DNA of 64,000 bases, taken from assembly GCA_946902875.1 (NCBI GenBank), contig OX336336.1:7472545-7536544 (forward strand). Reading direction: 5' to 3'. The translations under genes were made by a program, and so were the position numbers. The notes beneath the pieces were generated by a model. The model was given only the letters and a program-made list of their open reading frames with translations. It did no database searches and was not told the origin of the DNA. Source of the stretch: Nematopogon swammerdamellus. Lineage: Eukaryota > Arthropoda > Insecta > Lepidoptera > Adelidae. Numbering within the stretch: position 1 is the stretch's first letter; every line of letters starts with the position of its first letter. Positions 22,653 through 32,284 of this stretch are shown piece after piece.

Positions 22653-22864
22653 AACTAGACAAAATGGAAGTGCATTCCTGCAACCATTATTTAAATGTCC
22701 AGGACAAGAATTAAGATTCCAATTTAAAAACAAATATTAGCTTTTCACACAGAGTCGTCCCGTATTTCGCTTAAAGGTTTTTGCAAAATTAATTGTACGA
22801 ATAGATAGGGTAAATTCGGTGCATTATAAAGTAAATACTTGGTGAATACCATCCTATTAGACGG

Positions 22865-22979
22865 GACGTCTGGGTTCGTACCACCGTACTGAATGAAAGG
22901 ACGGTCTGTCGGTCGAAGCGGCTATGTAAATAGTTCGTGTTTTCCGTCCAGTTTAGTGTAGCCGGCACGACCAATGACA
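22865..22979 (+). mobile_element. SINE family A, 5' piece of a copy split by a LINE
   Basis: GTACCACCGTACTGAATGAA to AGTGTAGCCGGCACGACCAA is SINE A core. The element resumes at 25116 after the LINE. Confidence 0.85.
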
Positions 22980-25115
22980 TGTCATCACAATGGAAATGTT
23001 TATTCCCAGCGCCTCTGTCCACCTCGGTGGTAAAAGCCAGCCATGGTACAGCCGCGACTGTGCTGATGCTGTTGCAGCTAAATGCGCAGCTTATCGTGCA
23101 TGGTCGCGCGCTCGTGCCGGACGTGATTCAAACGTATCCGAACTGAAGAAGGAATACAACCGCCTCTCCAGATCTTGCAAAAGGGTTATTGCCAGGGCCA
23201 AATTTGACCACATCGGCAGAATCGGCGATAGACTGAACCAATACCCAACTGGGAGCCGTGAGTTCTGGTCTCTCGCCAAATCTGTCGAGTCAAATTTCTG
23301 CCGCTCCTCTCTTCCACCTCTGCAGTGTCCTGGAGGCTCACTTGCCCACTCCGCAAAGGAGAAAGCCGACTTACTGGTATCTCTCTTTGCGGGGAACTCC
23401 AACCTAGACGATGGGGGTGCCACTCCCCCATCCATACCTAGGTGTGAGAACTCCATGCCGGAAGTGCAGTTTCGACAACGGACTGTACGGGCGGAGCTTC
23501 TCTCCCTAGACGTCAGGAAAGCGAGTGGGCCGGATAGGATTCCTGCATTGGTGTTAAAAAGGTGTGCTCCCGAGCTGGCTCCAGTGCTGACGCGCCTATT
23601 CCGTCTCTCCTACTCCAATGGCCGTGTGCCGGCGGCCTGGAAATCGGCGTTTGTGCAAGCGGTCCCCAAAAAGGGTGACCGCTCAAACCCGTCAAACTAC
23701 CGACCTATAGCGATTACCTCCCTTCTATGTAAGGTGATGGAGCGCATTATAAACGCGCAGCTCATGAAGTACCTAGAGACGAATGACCTCATCAGCGATC
23801 GGCAATACGGCTTCCGGCCAAAACGATCTGCTGGTGATCTCCTAGCGTACGTCACTCACCTTTGGGGGGAATCGCTTGAAGGTCATGGTGAATCCTTGGC
23901 AATTGGCCTTGATATTGCCAAGGCATTTGACCGGGTTTGGCACAAGTCGCTCTTGAGCAAATTGCCGGCTTACGGACTTCCTTCTGGCCTCTGTGACTGG
24001 GTCACCGACTTCCTACATGGGCGTAGCATTCAGGTCCTAGTGGACGGTTGCTCGTCGGACGCCATGTCAGTGAACGCCGGTGTACCACAAGGATCTGTGT
24101 TGTCACCCACGCTGTTTCTTCTGCATATCAATGATATGCTGTCTCTGGGCAACATACATTGTTATGCAGATGACAGTACGGCACACGGATCCTACACCAT
24201 TCACCCTTCAGCCAGTCGGGATGTTGTGGATGAGAAGAGGCGAAGACCTGAGAGTCTGAGCTCGAACACACACTCGGCTCTATTTCCGAATGGGGCCGTA
24301 GTAATTTGGTCGAGTTCAACGCTTCCAAGACACAAGTTTGCGCGTTCAGTGCGAAGAGAGCGGCGTTCACACCGGCTCCTTCATTCCAAGGCACGTCGCT
24401 TAAATTAAGCGAACACCTCGGGGTCCTCGAAGTCGAACTGTCGCACGACCTGAACTTTCGTCGCCATATCGAGGGGAAGGCCAAGCTGGCTTCTAAAAAG
24501 CTGGGCGTACTCAATAAGGTGCGACGGTACTTCACGCCGGACCAAAAGCTGCTTCTGTATAAATCGCAGATCAGGTCCTGCTTAGAGTACTGCTCGCACC
24601 TGTGGGATGGCTCTGCCAAATACCAGCTTGCGCCTCTGGACTCAATCCAGCGTCGAGCCGTGCGACTAGTGGGTGACCCCGAAGTGTCCTGCGATCTAGA
24701 ACCACTGCAACACCGTAGGGATGTCGGCTCCCTAAGTGTTTTCTATCGCTTATTCCATGGGGAGTGCTCGGAGGAGCTGTTTAATGCGATCCCGCCGTCC
24801 CCTTTCCACCTTCGCACCACGCGCACTGGGCAGGGATTGCATCCCTACACGCTGGACTTACCGCGGATGCGTACCAATCGATTCTGCAGATCTTTCCTCT
24901 ACAGAACCGGTAAACTCTGGAACGCTCTCCCTGCCCATATATTTCCCCCCAAGTACAGTCTCGGGTCCTTCAAGAGGGGCGTGAATGGGCACCTGTCAGG
25001 CCGGCATGGCATTCGCAACCCCCGCATACGACCGAATGTCCATGGGCGTCGTTAGACACCTTATGGGTGGCTCGGCGCCAAATGTCGCGCTGTCAATAAA
25101 AAAAAAAAAAAAAAT
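22980..25115 (+). mobile_element. Non-LTR retrotransposon, 5'-truncated, one frameshift (Jockey/CR1-like)
   Basis: The first frame (22990-24253) has a linker, then reverse transcriptase: SNYRPIAITSLLCKVMERII, QYGFRPKRSAGDLLAYVTHL, motif A AIGLDIAKAFDRVWH, motif B AGVPQGSVLSPTLFLLHIND and motif C HCYADDSTAHG with the catalytic DD. Near 24250 a single-base shift moves the frame; it continues SISEWGRSNLVEFNASKTQV to 25055, through RTGKLWNALPAHIFPPKYSL to a stop. A short 3'UTR with AATAAA and A16 follows. The endonuclease domain is missing. RT copies the element's RNA into DNA at the target. It lies inside a SINE A copy. Confidence 0.9.
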
Positions 25116-25190
25116 CTAGTTCACCGAGGTGCTATGGGCTAATGTTAGAGGTATAATAGGTGATGTAACCAACCATGTCAGTTTAAAAAA
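25116..25190 (+). mobile_element. SINE family A, 3' piece of the split copy
   Basis: CTAGTTCACCGAGGTGCTAT, GGTGATGTAACCAACCATGT and CAGTTTAAAAAAA complete the SINE that begins at 22865. Confidence 0.85.
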
Positions 25191-25192
25191 AT

Positions 25193-25812
25193 TGGTTGTC
25201 TGTAAAGTTGGTTTACGGACGATAGTTTTACGTGATGATGTCATAAAGTAAATCAGTTCCGGCGGATATTTACCATGTAAAATTAATTTAAGTACATGAT
25301 AAAGATGTGATAATAACTAATAAAAAATATGAGAAAATAATGACTATTAATTTTTGTTTAATTTATATTTAAAAAACCGACATAACGCCATCTACATGTT
25401 CAACGTTGCAACAATTACCTAACTGCTAACTCAAGTATACCGCTGGCTGAAGTATTTCATTTAATATTGACGCTAGATGTGGACGCTAGATGTCGCTCCA
25501 TGAAATTCATATACTTTTGAGAAAATTTGCAGCGATAAGTACACGGTCGATAGCCTGCGTGGATAACACGTCTGGTCAGTGATGGTGGCAGGGACCGCGG
25601 GTTCGAGGCTCGCAAAAGACGGAGAAATATATTTTGTATTTTCTACTATTTTATATGCCTCTCTATCGCGCTCTCGCTTGCACACACAGGTCTCTATCGC
25701 GCTCTCGCTTGCACACACAGGTTTAGATGGAACGTTACACTTCTTAGTGCGTGCAGCCGGTGTTCATCAATTTACAAGACGTGACATCATCACGTCAAAA
25801 ACATGTTTGGAT
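25193..25812 (+). mobile_element. Composite repeat with SINE C, copy 1
   Basis: Starts TTGGTTGTCTGTAAAGTTGG and TTTACGGACGATAGTTTTAC, also found at 52227. Then a tRNA-like section ends GGGACCGCGGGTTCGAGGCT (B-box type), followed by CTCTATCGCGCTCTCGCTTG repeated twice, and GACGTGACATCATCACGTCA at the end. GTTTTACGTGATGA near the start and the last 18 bp are inverted. It ends about 40 bp before receptor exon 3. Confidence 0.8.
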
Positions 25813-25854
25813 TCATGAAAATCGACAGATGTTTAAAGTGAGTATTGGTTTCAG

Positions 25855-25970
25855 AACGCGACTGAACGAGGCTCTCCGCAGGGCTGGTCACGACATCGAT
25901 GGCGAGAGGTTTCCAGAGGGTTATCAGGAAGCTCCACTTGCTTACGACGCCGTCTGGTCCGTGGCTTTAG
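25855..25970 (+). CDS. GABA-B-R1: GABA-B-R1 window exon 3: Venus-flytrap lobe 2
   Basis: Residues 129-168. The acceptor is GGTTTCAG and the donor GTAACA. The reading is RTRLNEALRRAG, then the diagnostic YQEAPLAYDAVWSVAL. The Glu of QEAP matches the conserved Glu (human GB1b Glu349) that contacts the ligand amine. A dispersed SINE-containing element ends only about 40 bp upstream of this exon (25193-25812), so the acceptor lies very close to transposon-derived sequence. Confidence 0.92.
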
Positions 25971-26094
25971 GTAACATCCTATTTTAAAATTCAAATACAA
26001 CAAAATTATTTACAAAATACACCAAAAGATCAATATTATGAATTAATTTCTAAACTACATAAATATTATCCATACTAATTTTTTTTTAATTGCG

Positions 26095-26395
26095 ACATGC
26101 GGCCTCGTTTTACTTACGAGTAAGAGTTTAACGATGCCCATAGACCTTCTGTAATGCACGGGGCTTACGAGTGCCATGCCGACCTGATAGGAGTCTTTTC
26201 ACGCCCCTTTTGAAAAATCCCAGACTGTACTTGTGAGGAAATAGATGAGCAGGGAGTGCGTTCCACATTTTCCCGGTTCTGTGAATAAAAGACCTACAGA
26301 ACCGGTTGGTGCGCATCCGCGGTAGGTCGATTGTATAGGGGTGAATGCCCTGCCCAGTACGCGTAGTGCGGAGGTGGAATGTAAATGGTTATCAG
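26095..26395 (-). mobile_element. LINE 3' fragment (22980-25115 family)
   Basis: The - strand encodes MRTNRFCRSFIHRTGKMWNA and LPAHLFPHKYSLGFFKRGVK, nearly the same as the C-terminus at 24868-24990. The 3'UTR and T run at 26080-26090 (A tail on the - strand) are retained. Confidence 0.85.
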
Positions 26396-26639
26396 CCACA
26401 ATAAGTCACGAATATCTGGTTACTGGACGTAGATTTTATGCCTGTCCCCTTTTTAACGTTCTCTTGAACTGAACAATTCTTGGATAACTCAAACTTGTAC
26501 TTGAACTAAAGGCCAAAGGCAAAAACAACAAATGCAATATCATAGCTTCTATTTTTTATTTGCTACTACTCACGCAAATTTTCGAGGAATTTCCTCCCGG
26601 ATAAGTCCACCTCCGTCGCCAGTTAATGCTGCTGTTCCT

Positions 26640-26995
26640 TATGTTTCTTTAGCTTTCTTGTATATTATGTAATGTCTTTATTTCCACATTTTTATATTAC
26701 ATTTTATATTAATTTTACATATATTATAACTATAAAAGGTAATAAAAATACACAAAATTAATACAAACAAATAAAAACGGTAATACCGCCGGCGGCGGGA
26801 GGCAAGCCTCCAAGCGCGCCGGCGGGTGCAGGCTGTGGCTACGGAGCTCTCCGAGACGACGCGAGGCAAGCTACGAGCGATAGGTGGTGGTACTAGACAC
26901 GTAGGCCACCACCACCCCCATCTCGGAGAGCTCCGTATCCGCCGGACTGCACGGCGACGTCGTCGCGCAGCTGTCTTGTATATTATTACTATTAT
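26640..26995 (-). repeat. GC-rich dispersed repeat with AT tail, copy 1
   Basis: GCCGGCGGCGGGAGGCAAGC, GGCTACGGAGCTCTCCGAGA and GGCCACCACCACCCCCATCT match 60600-60945. CTCTCCGAGA and its complement near 26920 (TCTCGGAGAGCTCCGTA) form an internal inverted repeat. An AT-rich tail lies on the left in both copies, suggesting a - strand retroposed piece. Confidence 0.75.
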
Positions 26996-27350
26996 AATCA
27001 AAATATTTGTGTATATTGATCCTGGATAAGAGCTTCTTCTATGATATTTGTTTTCATTGGTTGAACATTGTTTATCTTTTAAATCTTCAAAAATTGAGAA
27101 TTGTTGTTAAAAAGAGTTTATCTTTAATTTAATATGCCATTGATTCATGTCAAAGTTAATTTTAATTATCAAATAAGTAACAAAGTTAAGTAAATCTGAA
27201 ACTAAGCAAAATACAATAAAATCTAACTAAATTAATTAAAAGCTTAAAAAGGGAACGGGGGAGAGAATTCATTACCAAAATAGAAAAATAGAATAGAAAT
27301 ATCTCATCCAGCGTTGTTTGTTTGAAGATGCATTTTTGTCAAAATTTCAG

Positions 27351-27478
27351 CATTCAACAAGACGATGGAGAGGCTTTTGAAAACCGGCCTCAGCCTCAAG
27401 AACTTCACGTACACCAACAAGAAGATCGCAGACGACATCTACTCAGCCATCAACTCCACTTCCTTCCTTGGCGTCTCC
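27351..27478 (+). CDS. GABA-B-R1: GABA-B-R1 window exon 4: end of Venus-flytrap domain
   Basis: Residues 168-210. The acceptor is AAATTTCAG. The donor is GTGAGT directly after the codons for FLGVS, in phase 0. AFNKTMERLLKTG and NSTSFLGVS match GABA-B1. Asn-X-Thr/Ser sequons (NKT, NFT, NST) are possible N-glycosylation sites on the extracellular face. The following intron contains a hairpin-core repeat (27538-27893), LINE scraps and a 66-bp tandem array. Confidence 0.9.
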
Positions 27479-27537
27479 GTGAGTAAAGTTTTCTTTATTG
27501 CGACGTCGTGTGTCTTACTCAATACTCATTTCTTACA

Positions 27538-27893
27538 CCTACATACCACACGCTCTATCCCGACAATCGCGGCAATCAGAGTAATCGGTGTTGTGCTGCA
27601 AGAACTTAGTAAATTACAGCACAACACCGACCACCACGTATAGCAAAGTATTAGGACAAGATACATAACTATATAAAACCCATATAAGATACATAACTAT
27701 CAAGCATCAAGTAAGGCATGAAGACCCACCTTCACCATGACTTGGTGGAAGGACCGCGCCAAGATGAGAGGTGGCTACCCAGTCGCCATTTAGCAAGGCA
27801 TATTGTCCTTATCCCTTAGTCGTCTTTTACGACATGCACGGAGAGAGATGCAGTGGGGCTATTCTTTTCAAGTACCGGCCCCACACGGTTTCT
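27538..27893 (+). repeat. Hairpin-core repeat, long copy
   Basis: CTACATACCACACGCTCTAT, ATCGGTGTTGTGCTGCAAGA and CAGCACAACACCGACCACCA give the hairpin. Then GACTTGGTGGAAGGACCGCG and TTACGACATGCACGGAGAGA run to the end GTACCGGCCCCACA. It lies 60 bp after receptor exon 4. Confidence 0.85.
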
Positions 27894-28064
27894 CATTTCT
27901 TACCGTATTTTATCTTTAAATACCTCCGCTATCTCTCTGTTAGGCTTGTGTTAACTGATTGCTGCAATATAGCTTGGGCTGTGTAAAATTTAATTCAACC
28001 GTAACATGAGAATTTGTTGTTTACACATTTTTTCATAGACGTTCAGTAACATTGACGTCGGTGG

Positions 28065-28165
28065 AAAGCATCGGTTCCGTACCGCTGAAGACCCGGAGGA
28101 CTGGAGAAAAATTTGAGAGGCTATGTTCAGCAGTGGATGCATACACGCTGACTGACTGACATTGT
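28065..28165 (+). mobile_element. LINE tail scrap, same family as 38745-38985
   Basis: GTTCCGTACCGCTGAAGACC, CGGAGGACTGGAGAAAAATT and CAGCAGTGGATGCATACACG (translating FRTAEDPEDWRKI) match the reverse complement of 38760-38850. Confidence 0.7.
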
Positions 28166-28867
28166 AGCATTGTTTAGACGTAAACTCATATAGTTCAAAA
28201 ACTATCTCTCCTTAACTTGAGTTGGGGTGTTAGAACTACAAGGCGGGTTTCTTCTTAAAATATCATTCAATACCAATTTTTAACGACTATTTGTTTTTCG
28301 ATTTAACGTATTTCTTCATTATAATTTCTCGTTCATACTATTCATTTTCGTCCTCTCTCCATTCTTGGTCTATGTAAACTTTATATTTAGTTTGTAAAGG
28401 ATCATTTCTAAGACATACTAACCAGCTTTCTAAACAGAATGTGCTCCAAAAAATTGAATGATTCAAGAAAAAAAAGTTGGCAAAGTCAAACGAAGACCTG
28501 GTAAGTTTAAAAGGAAGTAATGAGCCAAGTTTGAAAGAATTTCCACAGAACTCAAGTAGAGGAGGAAGAAAATGATTGGAAAAACTTGTTGGGAACAGCG
28601 TTTTGTTGTGCGAACATTGTACTGGACACATTGTACCTAGAGTTTAGGTTCTATTGTCACATTTTTTAGAGGACCGCTTTGTATTCGGACGTCGTCATCG
28701 GAAATGGAAATATATACATGTTGTTAAGAACAGAATTTAGTATAAATTCCGGGATGAACTGTACTTACTCGTGAATCGAACTCAAAGTATGAATGATCGA
28801 TTTTGTTGTCGTACACAGTCGTAATCGTCACATTATTCTTATCTTCCTTCTCTTCACCATTAAAGTA

Positions 28868-28916
28868 AAAAACCCGTTCAAGTGCGAGTTGGACTCGCGC
28901 ACCGAGGGTTCCGCAT
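28868..28916 (-). repeat. CTTGGCCGG repeat, tail scrap
   Basis: AAGTGCGAGTTGGACTCGCG and CACCGAGGGTTCCG only. Confidence 0.6.
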
Positions 28917-29027
28917 CAGTCTGTCATATCATACTTCATTTTAACATACTTAGGGACGAGGGATGTATTCATTCGTTTATCTAAACGCTTTCTTCTTATT
29001 CTAAACTTACTTTCTTCGAAAAACTAT

Positions 29028-29425
29028 ATCTTTCACCCGAATGCAGGTCCCCGTTCGGCCTCGTCCGTGGACGGTGCGAGCAAGTTGCACCAGTGACTTG
29101 CTGTTTTCGAAGAAATTAAATTTTACCTGATTGCAGCTCTACATTCAGCCTAGCCCTGACCGATTTAATATTTTCGAGAAATTATATATTTTACCTGAAC
29201 GCAGCTCGGTTTTCGGCCTCGTCCTCAGTTGCTTACTTCTTACGAAAAAATGTATCATTTAACTGAACGCAATTTTTCCTGCGGGCTCGCTCTCGGTGAC
29301 TGTCTTTCTTATAGGAGTATATACTATATAATATATTATATTACCTGAATGCAGCTCGGCCTTCCGCCTCACCCTTAGATCTTACTGTTGGAAAGAATAT
29401 CGTTTGACTGAACGCATATGTCGCC
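29028..29425. repeat. Degenerate tandem repeat, about 80-bp spacing
   Basis: ACCTGAATGCAGCTCGGCCT-like blocks recur about five times (near 29037, 29127, 29195, 29260 and 29344), each followed by GCCTCGTCC-like sequence and a short TTTTCGAAGAAAT-like spacer. Similarity is moderate only. Confidence 0.6.
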
Positions 29426-29935
29426 CACATATGTTTTTTGGCATATTTAAAAAAAAATACCTTATAATAAATAATCTAAAAAATATTACGATGCATTTTC
29501 AAACAAGGAACATAACGAGATACCGCAAAAGTACCACGAAAAATTGCATTATGTGTTCCGTTCTCCTCGTATTTCACAGCTCGTTCACAACATTTCTGCA
29601 AATTTGTGAAAGGCAATAATGCAACTTTGACTTGGAGCCATTCTTTCGCCAACAGAGAAGCAACTTGTTGTCGGAGTTGTACAATTGATCGAGTTAGCTC
29701 TTCCCTCTGAAAGTTTGTGGAGACTACCAGCTCGACGCAACTCGTGTATGCGCTTGCTCTCGCCTCTCACGGCTCTAAAGTCGAACACAACTTGTTCTAA
29801 CAAGCATCGCTGTCGTGCCTTCTGGTTCGCTGACTCGCTTTAGTTCCCATCTCACCAGGTGCGGTGTGCGCTACTTAACTTTATCAATAACTTTAAATTT
29901 TGTCAAATTCATCAAAAATACTTTCTCATATAATA

Positions 29936-30478
29936 CGTTTCTCATTAAATTGCCAACATTAATTACCCCTGTGTCTTATCGACCACGTCTTTCATGCAAT
30001 ACGCTTCTCATTAAAATTCCACCATTAATTACCCCTGTGTCTTATCGACCACGTCTTTCATGGAATACGTTTTTCATTAAAATGCCAACATTAATTACCC
30101 CTGTGTCTTATCGACCACGTCTTTCATGCAATACGCTTCTCATTAAAATTCCACCATTAATTATCACTGAGTCTTATCAACCACGTCTTTCATGGAATAG
30201 GCTTCTCATTAAAATGGCAACATTAATTACCCCAGTGTCTTATCGACCACGACTTTCATGGAATACGCTTCTCATTAAAATGCCACCATTAATTATCCCT
30301 GGGTCTTATCAACCACGTCTTTCATGGAATACGCTTCTCATTAAAATGCCAACATTATTTACCCCAGTGTCTTATCGACCACGTCTTTCATGGAATACGC
30401 TTCTCATTAAAATGCCACCATTAATTATCCCTAAGTCTTATCGACCACGTCTTTCATGGAACACGCTTCTCATTTCAG
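29936..30478. repeat. Tandem array, 66-bp unit, ending at splice acceptor of exon 5
   Basis: From 29958, eight units start ATTAATTACCCCTGTGTCTT and end TTCTCATTAAAATGCCA with alternating A/B variants (CCAACATT versus CCACCATT). Because 66 is a multiple of 3, a 257-codon frame (29815-30588) stays open through the array; it repeats SYRPRLSWNTLLIKMP. The last unit diverges to TTCTCATTTCAG, the acceptor of receptor exon 5. Confidence 0.95.
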
Positions 30479-30620
30479 GGTCTCGTGGCGTTCTCGTCGC
30501 AAGGGGACCGGATTGCACTGACGCAGATCGAACAAATGACCGGAAGACAGTACGTGAAGCTCGGATACTACGACACGCAGGCAGATAACCTCACCTGGCT
30601 CGGACGGGAGCAGTGGGTTG
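30479..30620 (+). CDS. GABA-B-R1: GABA-B-R1 window exon 5: link from ligand domain to TM1
   Basis: Residues 211-258. The exon reads GLVAFSSQGDRIALTQIEQ, then GYYDTQADNLTW and REQWVG, matching the end of the GABA-B1 ectodomain. The donor is GTGAGT in phase 1. The acceptor TTCTCATTTCAG is odd: it is the last, partly diverged unit of the 66-bp tandem array at 29936-30478, so the polypyrimidine tract belongs to the repeat. A 257-codon open frame over the array runs into this exon in a different frame and is not the receptor frame. Confidence 0.92.
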
Positions 30621-30889
30621 GTGAGTGTTCTCAGCACTTTAGTGCGAGTTTTTAGCACGGAGAGTTCCGTAGATCCGCTATACCATACCTGTCAAAAAAC
30701 CATATCCGTTTATCTTTTGTTCTACAATGTATCTAGAATGCAAAATATAAAAAGCCTGGGCCGTCATCTATTATTCAGTTGCATGACTAATCTATTCTTA
30801 GCACGTTTCTTGTATGGGGCACAAATTTTGTACTTTTTGCTTTTTTATTTGTTGGCACATCCGCCATATTAACACATAGGTACTCGGTG

Positions 30890-31012
30890 AAAATTTCAAC
30901 CGGCTACCTATTACGGTTCAAAAGATACAGCACTCGGACGGACGAACAGATAGACAGCCAGACAGCGTAGGCTTAGTAATAGGGTCCCGTACGACGGGTA
31001 CGGACCTCTAAA
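30890..31012 (-). repeat. GTTCCGTA repeat, partial
   Basis: AAAATTTCAACCGGCTACCT, ATTACGGTTCAAAAGATACA and GTAGGCTTAGTAATAGGGTC match the - strand copy at 35375-35515. Confidence 0.7.
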
Positions 31013-31021
31013 AAAGCATGT

Positions 31022-31097
31022 GTGGATGTAGCTAGGAACCAATAGTAGGTGCCATCAATAATGATGGCACCTACTATTGGTTCCTAGCTACATCCAC
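31022..31097. repeat. Perfect 36-bp palindrome
   Basis: Arms 31022-31057 and 31062-31097 are exact complements (outer part GTGGATGTAGCTAGGAACCA) with a 4-base spacer ATAA. It is not found elsewhere in the window. Confidence 0.95.
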
Positions 31098-31264
31098 CAT
31101 AAGGTCAGCTGAGCCAAATACCTCGCGAAACCAAGGCGAGAGAGGTGCCATTCCAGCAGCATAGGAGGGCTGTCTGGACTTTCAATAAGACGCTGAAACT
31201 CATCTCACCGGGACCAGGGTTTTGCACTATTTGCAAACACAAAAATAACTTTTGACTATACATA

Positions 31265-31375
31265 CATACATACATATCACACACTCTGAATCCCGACAAT
31301 CGGGGTAAGCAGAATAATCGGTGTTGTGCTGCAAGAACTCTGGTAAATTATAGCACAACACCGACCACCGCGTGT
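31265..31375 (+). repeat. Hairpin-core repeat, partial
   Basis: ATCCCGACAATCGGGGTAAG, ATCGGTGTTGTGCTGCAAGA and TAGCACAACACCGACCACCG, preceded by a (TACA)n tract. Confidence 0.8.
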
Positions 31376-31649
31376 CAACAAGATTCATTCAATTGATTAT
31401 AATTTCAGATATTTCCGATGTATACAATCTAAATTTCGTTCAAAATATAGTTCACACGCTTGAGAGTTTTAACTTCTAAAACAGGGTGCTACTACATGTA
31501 TTTATATTCTTGAATACAACTTTATACAAATTAGGTACCATCGATTGGGAATTGTTTAAAGCCTATGTTTCCGGTATCCGATCTTGTCAATTTCTTAGTA
31601 ACCTGTGCAGCAAATAAATTCGGTTGTAGGCTTACTTATACCTCAGATA

Positions 31650-31945
31650 TTAAATGGAAGTATTATGTTATTAATAGACATAGATTCGACATAAGAATCC
31701 TAATAAGGACCTGAACAGGACCCTGTAGACTAAACAAACGCCTACACGGAATGGGCCTTAGCGACACACCAGTGTGTAGATACTGTATGAAACGCCCATC
31801 CATTGTGAATGTGAAGTGCTCATTCACAGTAGAAACCGTATTTTTTGAGTTACGACTTTATTTTCAACCCATGCCAAATACAGGCACTCCACCCCAAGAA
31901 TATACTCGGTTCATAGCGGAAATCGGACTTAGGGGTGAGCTCTAA
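31650..31945 (+). mobile_element. LINE fragment, RNase H/zinc-knuckle end
   Basis: Reads LNKRLHGMGLSDTPVCRYCM, the CRLN-H-GL-D-P-CR-C block common at the C-terminus of R1/I/LOA-type non-LTR elements, with further degraded frame to 31945. The preceding bases (ACAGGACCCTGTAGACTAAA) encode the rest in another frame. Confidence 0.6.
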
Positions 31946-32284
31946 ACTTTTGAGAAATCACAATAGATATTCCTAGATCGCAGTGAGAATAGGGCTCAGG
32001 AGCCCTAACTCTCACTTTAAATCATAATCAGTATCAATACATTACATACAGCTTATTAGGTCATTATATTTGTCTAAATTTTAAGTTAGCTACACCTTAT
32101 TTTATTGCTAATTTTGTTTGTTTTTTTTTCTCTGTATTTTTAGTAGGTACTTATTAGTAGTACTCGTAGCTTTGGTTTTATTTTGTAATTAAAATATTTA
32201 TTGTCAATATTGTTATTTTTTGTTAGCAATTAACACATTGTGTACTTAAAATATTGGAGAGTTGACAGATCTTGAAATGTGATA

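Noticed and set aside
29815..30588. 257-codon protein gene
   Set aside because: Translation of a 66-bp tandem array in 3n frame; it enters receptor exon 5 out of frame.
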